Below are positions 26,002 to 33,957 of a DNA stretch of 64,000 bases, piece by piece. The DNA comes from Bin94 sp965215535 (GTDB lineage: Bacteria; Gemmatimonadota; Gemmatimonadetes; Longimicrobiales; Gaopeijiaceae). The stretch covers positions 62,001 through 126,000 of the forward strand of contig OZ244063.1 of assembly GCA_965215535.1 (NCBI GenBank), in the 5' to 3' direction. Numbering within the stretch: the first letter of the stretch is position 1; each line of letters opens with the position of its first letter. Below the pieces are notes generated by a model. That model saw only the letters and a program-made list of their open reading frames with translations. It was not told the origin of the DNA and searched no databases. The translations under genes were made by a program, and so were the position numbers.

Positions 26002-27099
26002 ATGCCGTTCGTCTCTCTTGCGCCCATGATGGAACCCACCTGCGAACCCACGATTCTTCTCGCGAAGGTTGTGAGGGGAGATTCGCTCACCCGCGCGGAG
26101 GCGGCGCAGCTCTTTGGCCGGATCGTGGCCGGAGAGGTCTCGCCGACCGTGACCGGCGCCCTCCTGGCTGCCCTCCAGACGCGCGGACCCCGGCCCGCAG
26201 AGGTCGCCGGCGGGGTCGAGGCGCTGCGCGCGGCGATGATTCCGGTGGCGTCCCCCAATCCCGACGCGCTCGTGGATACGTGCGGCACCGGCGGCGGCGC
26301 CATCTCCACCTTCAACATTTCGACCGCCGCCGCCTTCGTGGCTGCCGCGGCCGGCATTCCGATCGCCAAGCACGGCAATCGCTCCTTCACCTCGAAGTGC
26401 GGCAGCGCAGATGTCCTGGAGGCCCTCGGCGCCGAGGTCACGCTCCCGCCCGCCGCCATGTCTGCAGTTCTTGCTGAAGTCGGCATTGTCTTCATGTTCG
26501 CGCCCCTCCTGCACCCGGCCATGCGCCACGTGGCCCCGGTGCGGCGCGAGCTCGGCATTGCCACGATCATGAATCTGCTCGGGCCGCTGACCAATCCGGC
26601 GGCCGTGCGCCGACAGGTGGTCGGGGTTGCCGATCCGGCAGCGCTGGAGCTGGTGGCGCGCGCCCTCGCCGAGCTGGGGCACCTTCGGGCGCTGGTTGTG
26701 CATGGCGAGCCCGGCCTCGACGAGATCAGTCCCTGCGGTTCCACCCGGGTGGCCGAGCTGCGCGACGACGGTTCGATTGCGCTTCATACGGTCACCCCTG
26801 CCGACATGGGGCTGGCAGAGGTGGCCCCGGCAGCGCTGGCCGGGGGCGATCCCCCTCAAAATGCCGCCCTGGTGCGCGCCGTCCTGGCCGGTGCGGAGAG
26901 GGGCGCTCCCCGCTCGGCGGTTCTGGTCAATGCGGCGGCGGCCATCCATGTCGGGGGGGGTGCGGCTTCGCTGGCCGAGGGTGCGCGCGCCGCCGCCGCC
27001 GCGATCGATTCCGGCCGGGCGCTGGCCACCCTGGAGCGCATGATTGCAGTCACCCGGCGCATGCAGGGCGAGCATGACTCCGGCAGTCGTCATGAATAG
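26002..27099 (+). CDS. trpD: Anthranilate phosphoribosyltransferase TrpD
   Basis: This is the second step of tryptophan synthesis, transferring phosphoribose from PRPP to anthranilate. The 365-residue protein has DTCGTGGGAISTFNIST, KHGNRSFTSKCGSADVLEALG and RRELGIATIMNLLGPLTNP, the TrpD substrate sites. The 3' end overlaps the 3' end of lexA by ten bases. An ATG at 26026 would give a slightly shorter start. trpE and trpG are not in this window, so anthranilate synthase must be encoded elsewhere. Confidence 0.97.
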   Translation: MPFVSLAPMMEPTCEPTILLAKVVRGDSLTRAEAAQLFGRIVAGEVSPTVTGALLAALQTRGPRPAEVAGGVEALRAAMIPVASPNPDALVDTCGTGGGAISTFNISTAAAFVAAAAGIPIAKHGNRSFTSKCGSADVLEALGAEVTLPPAAMSAVLAEVGIVFMFAPLLHPAMRHVAPVRRELGIATIMNLLGPLTNPAAVRRQVVGVADPAALELVARALAELGHLRALVVHGEPGLDEISPCGSTRVAELRDDGSIALHTVTPADMGLAEVAPAALAGGDPPQNAALVRAVLAGAERGAPRSAVLVNAAAAIHVGGGAASLAEGARAAAAAIDSGRALATLERMIAVTRRMQGEHDSGSRHE

Positions 27100-27695
27100 C
27101 TGCGAATCAGTCCCACGACCACCCCCTGAATACGTACATCGGCGGCTTTTTCAATGATCGGGTCCATGGTCGGGTTGGCCGGTTGCAGGCGCACCCGCCC
27201 GCGACTCTCGCGGTAGAGCTTCTTGACCGTAGCGGCTTCGTCGCGTACCAGCGCCACCACCATTTCGCCCTCTTCGGCCTGGGCGGCCTCGCGCACCACA
27301 ATGTGGTCGCCATCGCAGATCTGCTCGTCGATCATCGAGTTGCCCCGCACACGCAGCGCGTAGTGGCGAAAGCGGCTCGACACCATTTCGCCCGGCACGG
27401 TCAGGGTGTCGGGGTCTTCGATGGCCTCGATCGGCTGCCCCGCCGCCACCGCTCCCAGGAGCGGCAGCGCCACCCCCGGCCTGGACGTGCCCACGATCTC
27501 GATCGAGCGCGATTCCCGGTACGACTTTCGGATATACCCCTTTGTCTCCAGATTCGTGACATGCTCGTGAACGGTCGCCAGCGAGGCGTATTCGAATTGC
27601 TTGCCGATCTCCTCGAAGCTGGGCGAATATCCATGCTCTTCGATGAAAGCGCCGATGAAGTCCAGAATTCCCTTCTGCTTGCGGGTCAGGGGCAT
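27090..27695 (-). CDS. lexA: LexA SOS repressor
   Basis: LexA represses DNA-damage genes and cleaves itself when RecA filaments form. This 201-residue protein starts at the ATG at 27695, eight bases after a strong AAGGAG. The N-terminal winged helix has SPSFEEIGKQFEYASLATVH. The self-cleavage site is Ala85-Gly86 (VAAGQP) and the catalytic pair is Ser120 (GNSMID) and Lys158 (TVKKL). It sits antisense between trpD and trpC, overlapping trpD by ten bases, and shares a 145-base upstream region with trpC. Confidence 0.96.
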   Translation of the reverse strand: MPLTRKQKGILDFIGAFIEEHGYSPSFEEIGKQFEYASLATVHEHVTNLETKGYIRKSYRESRSIEIVGTSRPGVALPLLGAVAAGQPIEAIEDPDTLTVPGEMVSSRFRHYALRVRGNSMIDEQICDGDHIVVREAAQAEEGEMVVALVRDEAATVKKLYRESRGRVRLQPANPTMDPIIEKAADVRIQGVVVGLIRSYS

Positions 27696-27782
27696 GGTGG
27701 GTCTCCTTGTGCAGGATAATGGCGTACCGATTTCGGAGTTTGTTCGGGTGTCCGGCCGGCGGCGACCAGTCAACCCGAAGAT

Positions 27783-27821
27783 TTACCGAATACGGTAATC
27801 GATTTGCAACCGATTCGCAAA
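27783..27821. promoter_or_regulatory. Candidate operator between lexA and trpC
   Basis: TTACCG-AATA-CGGTAA at 27783-27798 is a perfect 6+6 inverted repeat. Directly beside it are two tandem 11-mers, CGATTTGCAAC (27800-27810) and CGATTCGCAAA (27811-27821). The block lies 88 bases upstream of lexA and 20 bases upstream of trpC. LexA usually controls its own gene, so a LexA box is a reasonable guess, but the motif does not match the Gram-positive CGAAC-N4-GTTCG box. A lone GTTCG half-site is at 27742-27746. Confidence 0.45.
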
Positions 27822-27840
27822 CCCTGATCGGCAGAAGATC

Positions 27841-28659
27841 ATGAACGCGGGGGTACGCCGGGTCGAGGGAATTCTCGGCCGGATTCTGGAGACCAAATTC
27901 GCCGAAGTGCGCGCCCTCGGCCGTCATGCGGCTGCGCTGCGACGCGAATCCGAAGAGGCGCCGCCTCCGTATCCGATCCTGGCAAAGTTGCGCGCGGCGA
28001 CCGGAGTGGGGGTCATTGCCGAGATCAAGAGACGTTCGCCCGGGGCAGGCGAGATCGACCCCGGACTGGACCCGGTCGCGCTCTCGGGCAGCTACGAAGA
28101 GGCCGGGGCCGCCGCCGTGAGTGTTCTGACCGACGGGCCCTGGTTCGGGGGTTCGCTCGACGACCTGCGGACGCTCCGTCGCCAGCGCACGATTCCACTG
28201 CTGCGCAAGGATTTTATCATCGACCCCCTTCAGCTCCGGGAAGCGCGCGCCGCCGGCGCCGATCTGGTTCTGCTGATCGTCCGCATTCTGGATCCCTTCC
28301 TCCTTGCTGATCTGCGCGCCATGGCCCACGAACTGGGAATGACCGCGCTGGTCGAGGTTCACGATGCATCCGAGGTGGAGTGCGCACTTGCGGCCGGGGC
28401 CGAACTGGTGGGCGTCAACAACCGCGATCTTGCCCACTTCGGCACCGATCTCGCCCGAACCGAACGACTTGCGCACGCCATTCCCCGCGAGGTGGTGCTG
28501 GTGTCGGAGAGCGGAATCGGCAGCGCCGCAGATGTCGAGAGGGCGGCGGCGGCCGGAGCCGATGCGGTGCTGGTGGGCGAGGCGCTGGTGCGGAGCCCCG
28601 ATCCGGGGGGATTGCTGGCGGCGATGGCGGCAGTGCGACGCCGGGATGTCCGCGCATGA
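27841..28659 (+). CDS. trpC: Indole-3-glycerol-phosphate synthase TrpC
   Basis: TrpC closes the indole ring, converting CdRP to indole-3-glycerol phosphate. The 272-residue TIM barrel has VIAEIKRRSPGAGEI, VLTDGPWFGGSLDDL, LLRKDFIIDPLQL, VGVNNRDL and LVSESGIGSAADV. These contain the catalytic Lys, Glu and Asn positions. Its stop overlaps the trpF start (ATGA), so the two are translationally coupled. It heads the trpCFBA run. Confidence 0.97.
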   Translation: MNAGVRRVEGILGRILETKFAEVRALGRHAAALRRESEEAPPPYPILAKLRAATGVGVIAEIKRRSPGAGEIDPGLDPVALSGSYEEAGAAAVSVLTDGPWFGGSLDDLRTLRRQRTIPLLRKDFIIDPLQLREARAAGADLVLLIVRILDPFLLADLRAMAHELGMTALVEVHDASEVECALAAGAELVGVNNRDLAHFGTDLARTERLAHAIPREVVLVSESGIGSAADVERAAAAGADAVLVGEALVRSPDPGGLLAAMAAVRRRDVRA

Positions 28660-29366
28660 GGGGACCGCCGAGGGAGTCTGGAGCGAACCCGGAGCGACCG
28701 GTGCGCGTCAAGGTCTGCGGGGTGCGGTCGGCCCGCGATGCGACAATCGTGGCCGAGGCCGGAGCCGATTACGTGGGGACGATTTTCTCGCCGGGGTACG
28801 GGCGTTCGGTGGACCCCGGGCACGCGGCCGCATTCCTGGCAGGGACGCCGGTGCAGAGGGTCGGGGTCTTTGTCGATGAGCCGGCCGGGCGGGTGGCGGC
28901 GGTGGCGGCGGCGGTGGGCGTGCAGGTCGTTCAGCTATCCGGGCGGGAGACGCCCGATTGCGTGGCCGAGGTGGCCGCGGCAGGGGCCTGGCAGGTATGG
29001 AAGACGATTCACGTCCGGCCCGGCCACCCCCTCGCGCCTGCGGTGGCGCCCTTTGCAGCGGTCGCGGATGGAATCCTCCTCGATGCCTGGAACCCGGCGC
29101 ATCCGGGGGGCTCCGGCACCGAATTCGGCTGGGACGAGGTGGGCCCCGCCGTGCGCGCCGCGATCGGCTCGGCGACCTTCATTGCCGCCGGGGGCATGAA
29201 TCCCCGAAATGCCGCCGCCGCGCTCCGCGCTCTCCAGCCCGACATTCTCGATGTGAGCTCCGGGGTGGAGGCGTCGCCGGGACAGAAGGACCCGCATCTT
29301 GTCGCGGACTTTGTGGCGGTGGTTCACCGGGCGCGGTCGCACCCGCAAATCTGCAATGGGGGGTAA
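28656..29366 (+). CDS. trpF: Phosphoribosylanthranilate isomerase TrpF
   Basis: TrpF carries out the Amadori rearrangement of PRA to CdRP, the substrate of TrpC. The 236-residue barrel has VRVKVCGVRSARDATIV with the catalytic Cys, FVDEPAGRVAAVA, ILLDAWNPAHPGGSG with the catalytic Asp, and FIAAGGMNPRNAAAAL. A 15-residue N-terminal extension precedes the usual start. It overlaps trpC by four bases and ends two bases before trpB. Confidence 0.95.
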   Translation: MRGPPRESGANPERPVRVKVCGVRSARDATIVAEAGADYVGTIFSPGYGRSVDPGHAAAFLAGTPVQRVGVFVDEPAGRVAAVAAAVGVQVVQLSGRETPDCVAEVAAAGAWQVWKTIHVRPGHPLAPAVAPFAAVADGILLDAWNPAHPGGSGTEFGWDEVGPAVRAAIGSATFIAAGGMNPRNAAAALRALQPDILDVSSGVEASPGQKDPHLVADFVAVVHRARSHPQICNGG

Positions 29367-29367
29367 G

Positions 29368-30609
29368 ATGGAGGACGACGCCATGGACGGCAGACGGCTG
29401 CAGGCAGATGGAACCCCCGGTCGGTACGGTCCCTTTGGCGGGCGGTACGTTCCTGAAACGCTGATTCCGGCCCTCGACCAGCTCGAGGCCGCGTACCGCG
29501 AATCGATGGCCGATTCGCTCTTCCTGGCCGAAACCGATGCGCTCGCCGCCCACTACATCGGGCGTCCCACTCCTCTCTACCGCGCCCGCCGCTTCGAGGC
29601 CGAGGTCGGCGCGGGCCCCATCTATCTGAAGCGTGAGGATCTGAATCACACCGGCGCACACAAGATCAACAACACCGTGGGCCAGGCGCTGCTCGCAAGG
29701 CGGATGGGCAAGCCCCGCATCATTGCCGAAACCGGAGCCGGACAGCATGGAGTCGCCACCGCCACCGCCTGCGCGCTCTTCAGTCTGGAGTGCGTGGTCT
29801 ATATGGGTGCCGAGGATGTCCGGCGGCAGGCGCTGAATGTCTATCGCATGCGTTTGCTCGGCGCCGAGGTGCGACCGGTCGATTCCGGGACGCGCACCCT
29901 CAAGGACGCCACCAACGAGGCGCTGCGCGACTGGGTGACGAATGTCGACAACACCCACTACATCATCGGGTCGGTGGTGGGGCCGCACCCCTTTCCCCGC
30001 ATTGTGCGCGACTTCCAGGCGGTGATCGGACGCGAGGCCAGACGGCAGATCCTTGAGATCGAGGGGCGGCTGCCCGCCATGGTCGTGGCCTGCGTCGGGG
30101 GCGGCTCCAACGCAATGGGAATCTTTCATGACTTTGTTGGCGACAGGGACGTTGCGCTGATCGGGGTCGAGGCGGCGGGGTGGGGGATGGGCAGCGGGCA
30201 CTCGTCGGCCTCGCTGAGCGAGGGTCGGCCCGGAGTGCTGCATGGTTCGCTGAGCTACCTTCTGCAAAACGCCGATGGCCAGATCGCTCCGGCGCACTCG
30301 GTTGCCGCGGGACTCGACTATCCGGGCGTTGGCCCCGAGCACTCCTTTTTGCGCGACTCGGGCCGGGCCCGCTACGAAAGCGTGGACGACGAGGCAGCCG
30401 CATGCGCCTTCAGACTTCTGCCGGCGCTAGAGGGAATCATTCCGGCGCTGGAGACGGCGCACGCCCTGGCCTGGGTGGTCGAAGCGGGGCGTCGCGGCGA
30501 AATCGAGGGGCCGGTCATCCTCTGCCTGAGCGGACGCGGAGACAAGGACGCGGTGCAGGTTGCCAACCGGGAGGATGGTCTGGCCGGGCGCGAGGAGGGA
30601 GAGCAATAG
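29368..30609 (+). CDS. trpB: Tryptophan synthase beta chain TrpB
   Basis: TrpB condenses indole with serine using PLP. The 413-residue protein has GPFGGRYVPETLIPAL, KREDLNHTGAHKINN with the PLP lysine, ETGAGQHGVATAT, and GGGSNAMGIFHDF for phosphate binding. This is the standard TrpB1 type that partners TrpA. The ATG at 29368 is chosen because a G run sits five bases upstream and because it follows the trpF stop; ATGs at 29356 and 29383 are also in frame. Confidence 0.97.
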   Translation: MEDDAMDGRRLQADGTPGRYGPFGGRYVPETLIPALDQLEAAYRESMADSLFLAETDALAAHYIGRPTPLYRARRFEAEVGAGPIYLKREDLNHTGAHKINNTVGQALLARRMGKPRIIAETGAGQHGVATATACALFSLECVVYMGAEDVRRQALNVYRMRLLGAEVRPVDSGTRTLKDATNEALRDWVTNVDNTHYIIGSVVGPHPFPRIVRDFQAVIGREARRQILEIEGRLPAMVVACVGGGSNAMGIFHDFVGDRDVALIGVEAAGWGMGSGHSSASLSEGRPGVLHGSLSYLLQNADGQIAPAHSVAAGLDYPGVGPEHSFLRDSGRARYESVDDEAAACAFRLLPALEGIIPALETAHALAWVVEAGRRGEIEGPVILCLSGRGDKDAVQVANREDGLAGREEGEQ

Positions 30610-31470
30610 ATGGAGACGCGCCTGCCCAACCGGGTTGAAAAGCGCTTTGCCCGCCTTGCCCGCGAACGCCGCACCGGATTCATTCCCTATATCACTGCGG
30701 GCTATCCTTCGAAGGCGCATACCCGCCAGCTTCTCCAGGGACTGGCCGATGCGGGTGCCGACCTGATCGAGCTGGGCGTTCCCTTCAGCGATCCGATGGC
30801 CGACGGCCCCACAATTCAGCGATCGAGCCAAGTCGCCCTCTCTGCGGGAACCACCATCGACGATTTCTTCGAGCTGATTGCCGATTTGCGCAACCACAGC
30901 GAAGTGCCGATCGTGATCTTTTCCTACCTGAATCCAATCCATTCCCGCGGGATCGAGAGCTTTATTCAGGAGGCGGTCCAGGCGGGGGCCGATGGCATTC
31001 TCCCGACCGATCTGCCCCTGGGCGCCGACCCCGCGCTAGAGGAGCGCCTGTGCGAATCGCAGCTTGATCTTGTGCGTCTGATTGCGCCGACAACCCAACC
31101 GGAGCGCATGCACAGGATTGCCGCTACCAGCCAGGGATTTGTCTATTACATCGCCCGAACCGGAGTGACCGGCGCGCGCAACCGTCTTCGCCATGAACTT
31201 GCCGCCGAAGTCGATGCCGTGCGCGCCCTGAGCCCGCTGCCGGTGGCGGTGGGATTCGGGGTGTCGTCGCCGGAGCAGGCGCGCGCCCTTGGCCGGGTCG
31301 CCGATGCCGTTGTTGTGGGAAGCGCCCTGGTGGACCTCCTGGATGAAACCGGGGTGGAGGATGTGGACGGAGCGCTTGTCTTTGCACAAAGTGTGCGAAG
31401 GGCGCTGGATGAGAACCGGGAGGATGGCCCGTTCGATGCCCCCGGCGATCTGCCGGAGCCGACCCCCTGA
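30610..31470 (+). CDS. trpA: Tryptophan synthase alpha chain TrpA
   Basis: TrpA releases indole from indole-3-glycerol phosphate and passes it to TrpB. The 286-residue barrel has FIPYITAGYP, LIELGVPFSDPMADGPTIQ with the catalytic Glu and Asp, FVYYIARTGVTGA, and VGFGVSSPEQA. It begins at the base after the trpB stop. The 169 bases after it hold no gene, only the AT-rich palindrome at 31619-31638 next to the convergent NFACT gene. Confidence 0.97.
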   Translation: METRLPNRVEKRFARLARERRTGFIPYITAGYPSKAHTRQLLQGLADAGADLIELGVPFSDPMADGPTIQRSSQVALSAGTTIDDFFELIADLRNHSEVPIVIFSYLNPIHSRGIESFIQEAVQAGADGILPTDLPLGADPALEERLCESQLDLVRLIAPTTQPERMHRIAATSQGFVYYIARTGVTGARNRLRHELAAEVDAVRALSPLPVAVGFGVSSPEQARALGRVADAVVVGSALVDLLDETGVEDVDGALVFAQSVRRALDENREDGPFDAPGDLPEPTP

Positions 31471-31618
31471 CCATCCCGGACACGGGAATGCGACAGCCGA
31501 CGGACACGATCTCGCCGCGTTCGGGGGTTTACGGCGGGTTCAGATATAAACATTTGTTTGCACATGCCGGGTCAGTGCCGGATCAATACCGCATCAACTC
31601 GTGAACATAGTGTGCACA

Positions 31619-31638
31619 TATCACAATTTATTGTGATA
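31619..31638. repeat. Perfect AT-rich palindrome between convergent trpA and NFACT genes
   Basis: The 20 bases TATCACAATTTATTGTGATA form a perfect 9+9 inverted repeat with a TT centre, one base past the stop of the NFACT gene. There is no U-run after it on either strand, so it is not a normal intrinsic terminator. It could be a protein-binding site. The right arm shares ATTGTGATAAT (31630-31640) with 15644-15654 in the ggt upstream repeat field. Confidence 0.7.
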
Positions 31639-31639
31639 A

Positions 31640-33259
31640 TCATGGTTCAATCGGTTGTACAATTCCCTTCGGCATGGCCGGCGCCACAAAAACCGTCTGC
31701 ACTCTGTCCGGCACAACCGCTCCGGGTGCGGCGCCGCGCGGTTTGCGCACCCATTTGCGGCGGGTCCAGTCCACCGCAACATGGGCCGAGCCGCGGGCCT
31801 TCGAGTGGAGGGCGGCCAGGGCGGCGGCTTCGCCCAGATCGGTTGCGGGCGGGCGCTCGGGGTGGCGCCAGCGCAGAATGACATGGGCGCCGGCGGCGTG
31901 GCGCGCGTGCAGCCAGATATCGCCGGGGCGGGAGTGGTGAAAGGTGAGCGCGTCGTTGTGACGCTTGCCGCGACCGACCCGAATCTCGATTCCGCCCGAG
32001 CTGCGAAAGGATCGGTAGGGAAGAGCCGGCCCCCTCCGCCCGGCCCCCTCCCCAGGCCCACGGGACGGTATGGAATCGGATTGCGCCAGAACTTCATCCA
32101 CCTCGGCGCGGTCGAGTCGGCCTTCGGCATGTCGCCTGCGCAGCGATTCCACCTGCGCGAGCGCCTCCCGGGCTGCACGAATCCGTTGGGGAAGTTCGCG
32201 CTGGCCCCGCTCCATGCGGGAAGCGCGACGAAAGAGAACGCCTGCGTGGTCCTGCGGGCGAAGTTGGGGATCGAGCTCCAGGGTGCGCGTCGTTCCATCG
32301 AAGTCGGTCAGCGCAACCCGTCTCGATCCGGCCTCGATCCGGCTCAGCGAGGCAAGAATCAGCGACGCATCGGCGCGCAGACGCGGACCCTCTGCCGTCT
32401 TCTCGAGCTCGCGCCCCAGCCGTCCGATCATCCTCTTCAGCCTTCGCGCCCGCTGCGTCAGAATCCGTCCCACCCGGCTCGCCCGGGCATCATTTTGCGT
32501 AGGTCGTGCCGCACGCAGCGTCTCCATCGCCTCGAGGAGGTTTCCGGTCGCGACCGCTCCCTCTTCGCCCAATCCCCAGGGGTAGGGCTGCATCCCCGAC
32601 CGCCTCCGGAGCAGGTGCGGGCGCATCGCCACCCCCTCTGCCAGACGCCGCCAGCGCTGAAAGGCCTCGTCGGCATCGTTCGCCGTCAGCAGATACTCCA
32701 CATTCAGCGCCGACAGATAGGCCACCCGGCCCAGCAGCCTTCGCCGGCGCGCCTCTCGATCGCCTTCGCCCACCAGCGCATCCCACTCGGAGCGTTCCGG
32801 CATCGCTCTGGATTCGCGCTCTGGCGGTTCGGGCCAGGGTTGGCCGATCTGCGGGGGACTGTGTCCGACGCTCAGCAGGCGCCTGCGAATCCTCAGCTCC
32901 GGTTCCTCGGCCCAGAGAGCATTCCAGCGATTGGTGGCAAGCTCCAGGATCAGCGCCGGATGCGGCTTGCGTCCGCGCACCCGCCGAAAGTGCAGTACAA
33001 TCACCCGTTCGTCGGGCACGGCGCGCACCCTGGTCAGGGTCGCCGGCAGCGCCTCAGCATCGTCGGGCCTGTCGGCCGGGGGGTCGATCGCCAGAACTCC
33101 CAGCCCCGGCTTCAGCTCAACCCGCAGCGTCGCTTCGCGCAGATACAGGTGGACTGCACGTTCCTCGCGCAGAAGGGAGATTGCCGTTGCGCGCGCACCC
33201 CCGATCCGCTCCTCGAGCTCGGCGGCAACGGCCCGGGCCAGACAGGCGTCCCAGATCAC
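31640..33259 (-). CDS. NFACT/RqcH-like protein (ribosome-associated quality control)
   Basis: This 539-residue protein has an NFACT-N-like beginning (WDACLARAVAAELEERIGG), a long basic helical middle rich in Arg and Glu, and a C-terminal NFACT-R domain. In that domain SGGIEIRVGRGKRHNDALTF is followed by DIWLHARHAAGAHVILR. Bacterial RqcH binds stalled 50S subunits and adds C-terminal alanine tails. The GTG at 33259 has GGAG seven bases upstream and gives the expected N-terminus; an earlier GTG at 33370 adds only low-complexity residues. It is convergent with trpA and divergent from the LytR_C gene. Confidence 0.85.
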   Translation of the reverse strand: MIWDACLARAVAAELEERIGGARATAISLLREERAVHLYLREATLRVELKPGLGVLAIDPPADRPDDAEALPATLTRVRAVPDERVIVLHFRRVRGRKPHPALILELATNRWNALWAEEPELRIRRRLLSVGHSPPQIGQPWPEPPERESRAMPERSEWDALVGEGDREARRRRLLGRVAYLSALNVEYLLTANDADEAFQRWRRLAEGVAMRPHLLRRRSGMQPYPWGLGEEGAVATGNLLEAMETLRAARPTQNDARASRVGRILTQRARRLKRMIGRLGRELEKTAEGPRLRADASLILASLSRIEAGSRRVALTDFDGTTRTLELDPQLRPQDHAGVLFRRASRMERGQRELPQRIRAAREALAQVESLRRRHAEGRLDRAEVDEVLAQSDSIPSRGPGEGAGRRGPALPYRSFRSSGGIEIRVGRGKRHNDALTFHHSRPGDIWLHARHAAGAHVILRWRHPERPPATDLGEAAALAALHSKARGSAHVAVDWTRRKWVRKPRGAAPGAVVPDRVQTVFVAPAMPKGIVQPIEP

Positions 33260-33471
33260 CGGGCGGCTCCGGTCGGTGATTGCTCGGGCCTTGGCTTCGG
33301 ACCTCCTGCGGAGGCGCACCGGACACCCGCCAGGATATGGTGGATCGGCATCGGGACGCCGGGCCGCCACACACTCTTCGCCGGGGCGTTACCTTGAAGA
33401 GCGGACGAGCCGGGGCGTTCGTTGGGTACGGTCGGCTTCACGGGCATTTTCCAAGGATTGGCGTCAGGGCG

Positions 33472-33957
33472 ATGAGCAGTCGATTTCCTCGAATTGCCAT
33501 GGCGATCCTTCTGGCGGTGGCGCTGGGTGGGGTCGCGTTTCTGGTGGTATCGGCGCTGGGCCAGTGGGTGCCCGCCGACGAGATGCCGCAGGCGTCGGCC
33601 GCCCCCACCCTCGGCGAGCGGGTGACGGTGATTGTGCTCAATGCGGGCGGGGTTTCGGGAATGGCGGCCCGCGCGCGCACCCACCTCCGCGATGCGGGAT
33701 TCGATGTGGTGACGGTCGGCAATGCCGAGTCCTTCAGCCAGGACAGCACGGTCGTGATCGATCTCATCGGGAATCCGGAACGGGCGCAGGCGGTGGCACG
33801 ATCGCTCGGAGTGCGGCGGGTGGTCAGCGAGCCGAATCCCGCTCTCTTCGCCGATGTGACGGTCCGGCTGGGACCGGAGTGGTCGCCTCCGTCCGTCCGC
33901 GCAGAGGAGATGGATCGCGAGGAGAGTCCGGCCTCTGCCGCCGGGGAGCGGCGCTGA
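33472..33957 (+). CDS. Small membrane-anchored LytR_C-domain protein
   Basis: This 161-residue protein has one N-terminal membrane segment (IAMAILLAVALGGVAFLVVSAL). Its extracytoplasmic LytR_C domain carries VIVLNAGGVSGMAARARTHL. This domain is often the C-terminal part of LytR-CpsA-Psr cell-wall ligases, but here it stands alone without the catalytic LCP domain, so its role is unknown. The last 134 bases lie opposite the 3' end of rlmN, and its acidic tail is encoded there. Confidence 0.8.
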   Translation: MSSRFPRIAMAILLAVALGGVAFLVVSALGQWVPADEMPQASAAPTLGERVTVIVLNAGGVSGMAARARTHLRDAGFDVVTVGNAESFSQDSTVVIDLIGNPERAQAVARSLGVRRVVSEPNPALFADVTVRLGPEWSPPSVRAEEMDREESPASAAGERR

